Assembly: GCF_900116115.1 (NCBI RefSeq)
Contig: NZ_FOZP01000005.1
Span: 232,921 to 296,920, forward strand
Direction of reading: 5' to 3'
Origin: Lutibacter maritimus
Lineage (GTDB): Bacteria; Bacteroidota; Bacteroidia; Flavobacteriales; Flavobacteriaceae
Length of the DNA stretch: 64,000 nucleotides
In this document: positions 61,508 to 64,000 of the stretch, piece after piece
Numbering within the stretch: the first letter of the stretch is position 1
Layout: every line of letters begins with the position of its first letter
Position numbers and translations under genes: made by a program
The notes under the pieces: generated by a model
What the model was told of the DNA's origin: nothing
Database searches by the model: none
The model's input: only the letters and a program-made list of their open reading frames with translations

Positions 61508-64000
61508 TTATCTACTTAAATACAATCTTTTTTGAATTGGTTTTTTATTGTCTTTATTAAAATGTATTATGAAATAATAAATACCTGCAGGAACCAATTC
61601 TCCATTTCCATTTTTTCTACCATTCCAATCACCATTTGATGAAGTTGCAGTGTAAATTAATGCTCCCCATCTATTATAAAACTCTACTTTAAAATTAGGA
61701 TATAATGTTCTTAAATTTTTAATTGTGAAAGTGTCGTTTATACCATTTCCATTCGGTGAAAATCCATCAAAAACTTCAATGTCATACATTTCGCACTTGT
61801 TTAAATCTACAGTTACTGCTAATGGATTTATACTTGAACAGCCGTTTGCTGTTTCAATTGCAAAATATGTTTTGCCATCAATTAATACATCTGTCATATT
61901 TAAAGGTGATCCATTTGGGTAAGAATCATACCAAGTTATTGTACCGCCATTTTGTGAAACAATTTTTGAGTTTAAATTAGAAAGTGTTGGATTGCTAATT
62001 TTACAAAATTCTTCACCTTTTTCAATAATATCTGGTGGATTATTAGAAGTTATGGTTACTAGAACTTTAGTTCTTTTAGAGCTTTCACATCCATTGTTTA
62101 TTGCAGATTGAACCGCCCAATATGTAGAACCATCAACCAACAATTCAGAATTTCCTAATGGTAAAGTTGAAGTTTCAGTTGCGTACCATTTAATTTGATT
62201 TCCACTTGCTTCTAAATTAGCTATTGTAGGTGAATCTGAAGCGCAAAAATATTGATTGGTATTTGTAATTACAGCTTCTGCTACATCGGTTAATGTAACA
62301 TAAACTTTAGTTCGTTCAATACTTTCGCAGTTTACTAAAGTACTTGTTTGTGCAGCCCAATATTCTTTATTATTTATAAGTAAGTCGGTTAAATTTAAAG
62401 GTGTAATTGAAGTTTCAGAATCAAACCATGCAGCAGTTTCATTAATTTGTAAATTAGCAATGGTTGGATTGTCTGATTTACAAAATACTTGATTTATTTG
62501 TGTTGTTGTTGGTTTTTGAAGATTTAAAATATGCGCCTTTACTACCAATCTAGATTTACTCATACAATCTGTTGTTGCGTTGGTTTGTGTTGCCCAATAA
62601 TTTTTACCATCAATTAATAAATTTGCTGAATTTAAAGGTGTTGTATCTGTTTCAGAATCAAACCACTGTATATTATTTCCGATGGCTGTTAAATTTGCAA
62701 CCGTAGGAGACTCACTTATACAAAAATATTGATTTTCTTCATTTGTAGTTGGAGGTTGGATTGAATTAATTAAAGCGGTAATTTTAATTCTTTTTGCACT
62801 TTCGCAACCAGTTACATTTGTTTGTGTAGCCCAATAGTCTTTTCCATTTATTAAAATTTCATTTGTGTTTAATGCAATAGTAGCACTTTCTGAACTATAC
62901 CATTTTATATTGCTTCCAGCGATGCTTAAATTTGAAATTGTTGGATTGTCAATTTCACAAAATGATTGATTAAAACTACTAGTTGATGGTGGATTTACAA
63001 CATTAATAGTAACAGTTACAACAGTAGTTATTATATTTTCACAGCCAGTTGAAGTATCAATATTAGTTGTCCAATAATCTTCACCATTCACTAAAAGTTC
63101 ATTAGCATTTAAAGCAACAGTTGAATTTTCAGAAGCATACCAAACAACATTATCAGAACTTAAACTTGCTATGGTTGGTTTATCAATTTCACAATAAACT
63201 TTATTAATAACCTGTTTGGTTGGTGGAATTTTAGAATTTATAAAAACGGAAACAGGTAATCTTGTAATACTTTCGCATCCAATAATACTATCTGATTGTG
63301 TTGCCCAATATATTTTTCCATTTTCTAACACATTAGAATTGTTTAATGGAACTGTTGAATTTTCTGAGCTATACCATTTTATATTTTCACCTTCAACTTG
63401 TAAATTAAAAATAGTAGCATTTTCATCAGCACAAAAATATTGAGTATTTTTATTAGTTGTTGGAGCTGGTAAGTTAATTATAGAAACATTTACTTGATAT
63501 ATTGTAACACCTTCACAATTTGAAGTTGAATTTGTAATTTTTGCCCAATAAGTTTGTTCATTAATTAAAGGTTCATTGCTATTTATTGGAGTGTTAAAAG
63601 TATTGTCTGTATGCCATTGTACATTATTTTCAATAGCATTTAAATTATTAACTGTAGCATTTTCATTGATACAAAATGTTAGGTTTGAAGTGAGAGTATT
63701 TATAGGAAGTGTTTCTGTAAGTGTCACATTCACTTTAGTTCTTAACAAACTTTCACAAGTATTTAAACTATTGAGTTGAGCTGCCCAATAATCTTCACCA
63801 TCTATTAATAAATCACTTGAATTTAACGGTGTTGTTGAATTTTCGGATTCATACCAAATGGTATTTATGTCATTTGTAAATAAGTTTAAAACTGTAGGAT
63901 TGTCTAATTTGCAAAAAGTTTGCGTGCTTTCAGAAATTGTTGGTGGCGGAACTGTTGTAATAATCACATTTACCACAACTCTTGAAATACTTTCACAACC
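61508..64000 (-). CDS. Repetitive surface adhesin with type B T9SS sorting domain (5' end cut by window)
   Basis: The frame is open from the right edge to its stop and covers 830 residues. At least nine Ig-like repeats of about 79 residues are seen. Each has a Cys in [FY]C.....[PA]T[IV].NL near its start and another in the N/GCES.xR segment near its end, plus W[YF].S[EP].ST.PLN...LL.[DN]GK.YWA. The C-terminal 90 residues form a CHU_C/gliding-motility-type domain (DGFSPNGNGINDTFTIKNLRTLYPNFKVEFYNRWGALIYTA...NGELVPAGIYYFIIHF), a type IX type B sorting signal. It lies 3 bp before its putative PorP/SprF partner. Confidence 0.9.
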   Translation of the reverse strand, partial: GCESISRVVVNVIITTVPPPTISESTQTFCKLDNPTVLNLFTNDINTIWYESENSTTPLNSSDLLIDGEDYWAAQLNSLNTCESLLRTKVNVTLTETLPINTLTSNLTFCINENATVNNLNAIENNVQWHTDNTFNTPINSNEPLINEQTYWAKITNSTSNCEGVTIYQVNVSIINLPAPTTNKNTQYFCADENATIFNLQVEGENIKWYSSENSTVPLNNSNVLENGKIYWATQSDSIIGCESITRLPVSVFINSKIPPTKQVINKVYCEIDKPTIASLSSDNVVWYASENSTVALNANELLVNGEDYWTTNIDTSTGCENIITTVVTVTINVVNPPSTSSFNQSFCEIDNPTISNLSIAGSNIKWYSSESATIALNTNEILINGKDYWATQTNVTGCESAKRIKITALINSIQPPTTNEENQYFCISESPTVANLTAIGNNIQWFDSETDTTPLNSANLLIDGKNYWATQTNATTDCMSKSRLVVKAHILNLQKPTTTQINQVFCKSDNPTIANLQINETAAWFDSETSITPLNLTDLLINNKEYWAAQTSTLVNCESIERTKVYVTLTDVAEAVITNTNQYFCASDSPTIANLEASGNQIKWYATETSTLPLGNSELLVDGSTYWAVQSAINNGCESSKRTKVLVTITSNNPPDIIEKGEEFCKISNPTLSNLNSKIVSQNGGTITWYDSYPNGSPLNMTDVLIDGKTYFAIETANGCSSINPLAVTVDLNKCEMYDIEVFDGFSPNGNGINDTFTIKNLRTLYPNFKVEFYNRWGALIYTATSSNGDWNGRKNGNGELVPAGIYYFIIHFNKDNKKPIQKRLYLSR

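Noticed and set aside
61990..63920. CRISPR-like periodic repeats
   Set aside because: The about 238-bp periodicity is from protein repeats in the adhesin; the DNA copies are diverged and far too long for CRISPR.
63976..64000. GTG start for the repetitive adhesin
   Set aside because: The frame stays open to the window edge, and the preceding residues continue the repeat (GCESISRV), so the gene is truncated by the window.

Overview
The window looks like chromosomal DNA from a flavobacterium (Bacteroidota, probably Flavobacteriaceae). The evidence is its strongly AT-rich base composition, -7 promoter elements of the Bacteroidota form TAnnTTTG instead of sigma-70 boxes, a PorP/SprF-type type IX secretion partner next to a CHU_C-tailed adhesin, a lipoprotein version of TamA (TamL) beside TamB, and a tmRNA with tag GEDNYALAA. 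No phage, insertion sequence, integrase or CRISPR array was seen. The window cuts a gene at each end: a mechanosensitive channel on the left and a repetitive adhesin on the right.

Layout. 1-4.4 kb (minus strand) holds small stress or envelope genes: MscS channel, a three-gene DUF6327-like/holin-like/YtxH set, a YciF-type ferritin-like protein, a DUF305 membrane protein, a small beta-barrel protein and a SYLF protein. 4.6-11.9 kb is the TamL-TamB envelope assembly pair; tamB starts with TTG. 12.2-16.4 kb holds tRNA-Pro(UGG), a thioredoxin-fold protein divergent from trxB, an AspT/YidE-type transporter and a GIN-domain protein. 16.4-23.2 kb is a complete trpEGDCFBA operon. It is preceded by a ribosome-dependent attenuator whose leader peptide has three consecutive Trp codons, and it is followed by a double-CDGSH iron-sulfur protein.

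23.2-35 kb holds a UDG-like protein, a FUSC-family membrane protein, two exported lipoprotein hydrolases (amidohydrolase and M28 peptidase), a plug-less TonB-receptor-like barrel with a large TPR partner, and FtsE. 35-40.5 kb holds two glycosyltransferases, a small YgjV-like membrane protein behind a structured leader, an Ala-Glu dipeptide epimerase, tmRNA, an alanine/saccharopine dehydrogenase-like enzyme and a DUF3820 protein. 40.5-42.9 kb is a CreD/wHTH-regulator/membrane-protein module with two copies of one 19-bp operator. 43-45.6 kb is the B12-dependent ribonucleotide reductase nrdJ.

45.6-51 kb is a metal/siderophore uptake locus: TonB receptor, DUF4198 protein and PepSY membrane protein, with a divergent AraC regulator and two direct repeats 21 bp apart at the shared control region. 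51-64 kb holds kdsA, a 2202-residue alpha-2-macroglobulin whose bait-region position carries a SusC/RagA-type carboxypeptidase-regulatory plus plug module, and an OmpA-PorP/SprF-adhesin operon of type IX secretion.

The observations I rate highest are the Trp leader peptide attenuator, the alpha-2-macroglobulin/SusC-plug chimera, the twin operators of the CreD module, the AraC direct repeats, and a two-hairpin leader or small RNA at 37.3-37.4 kb.
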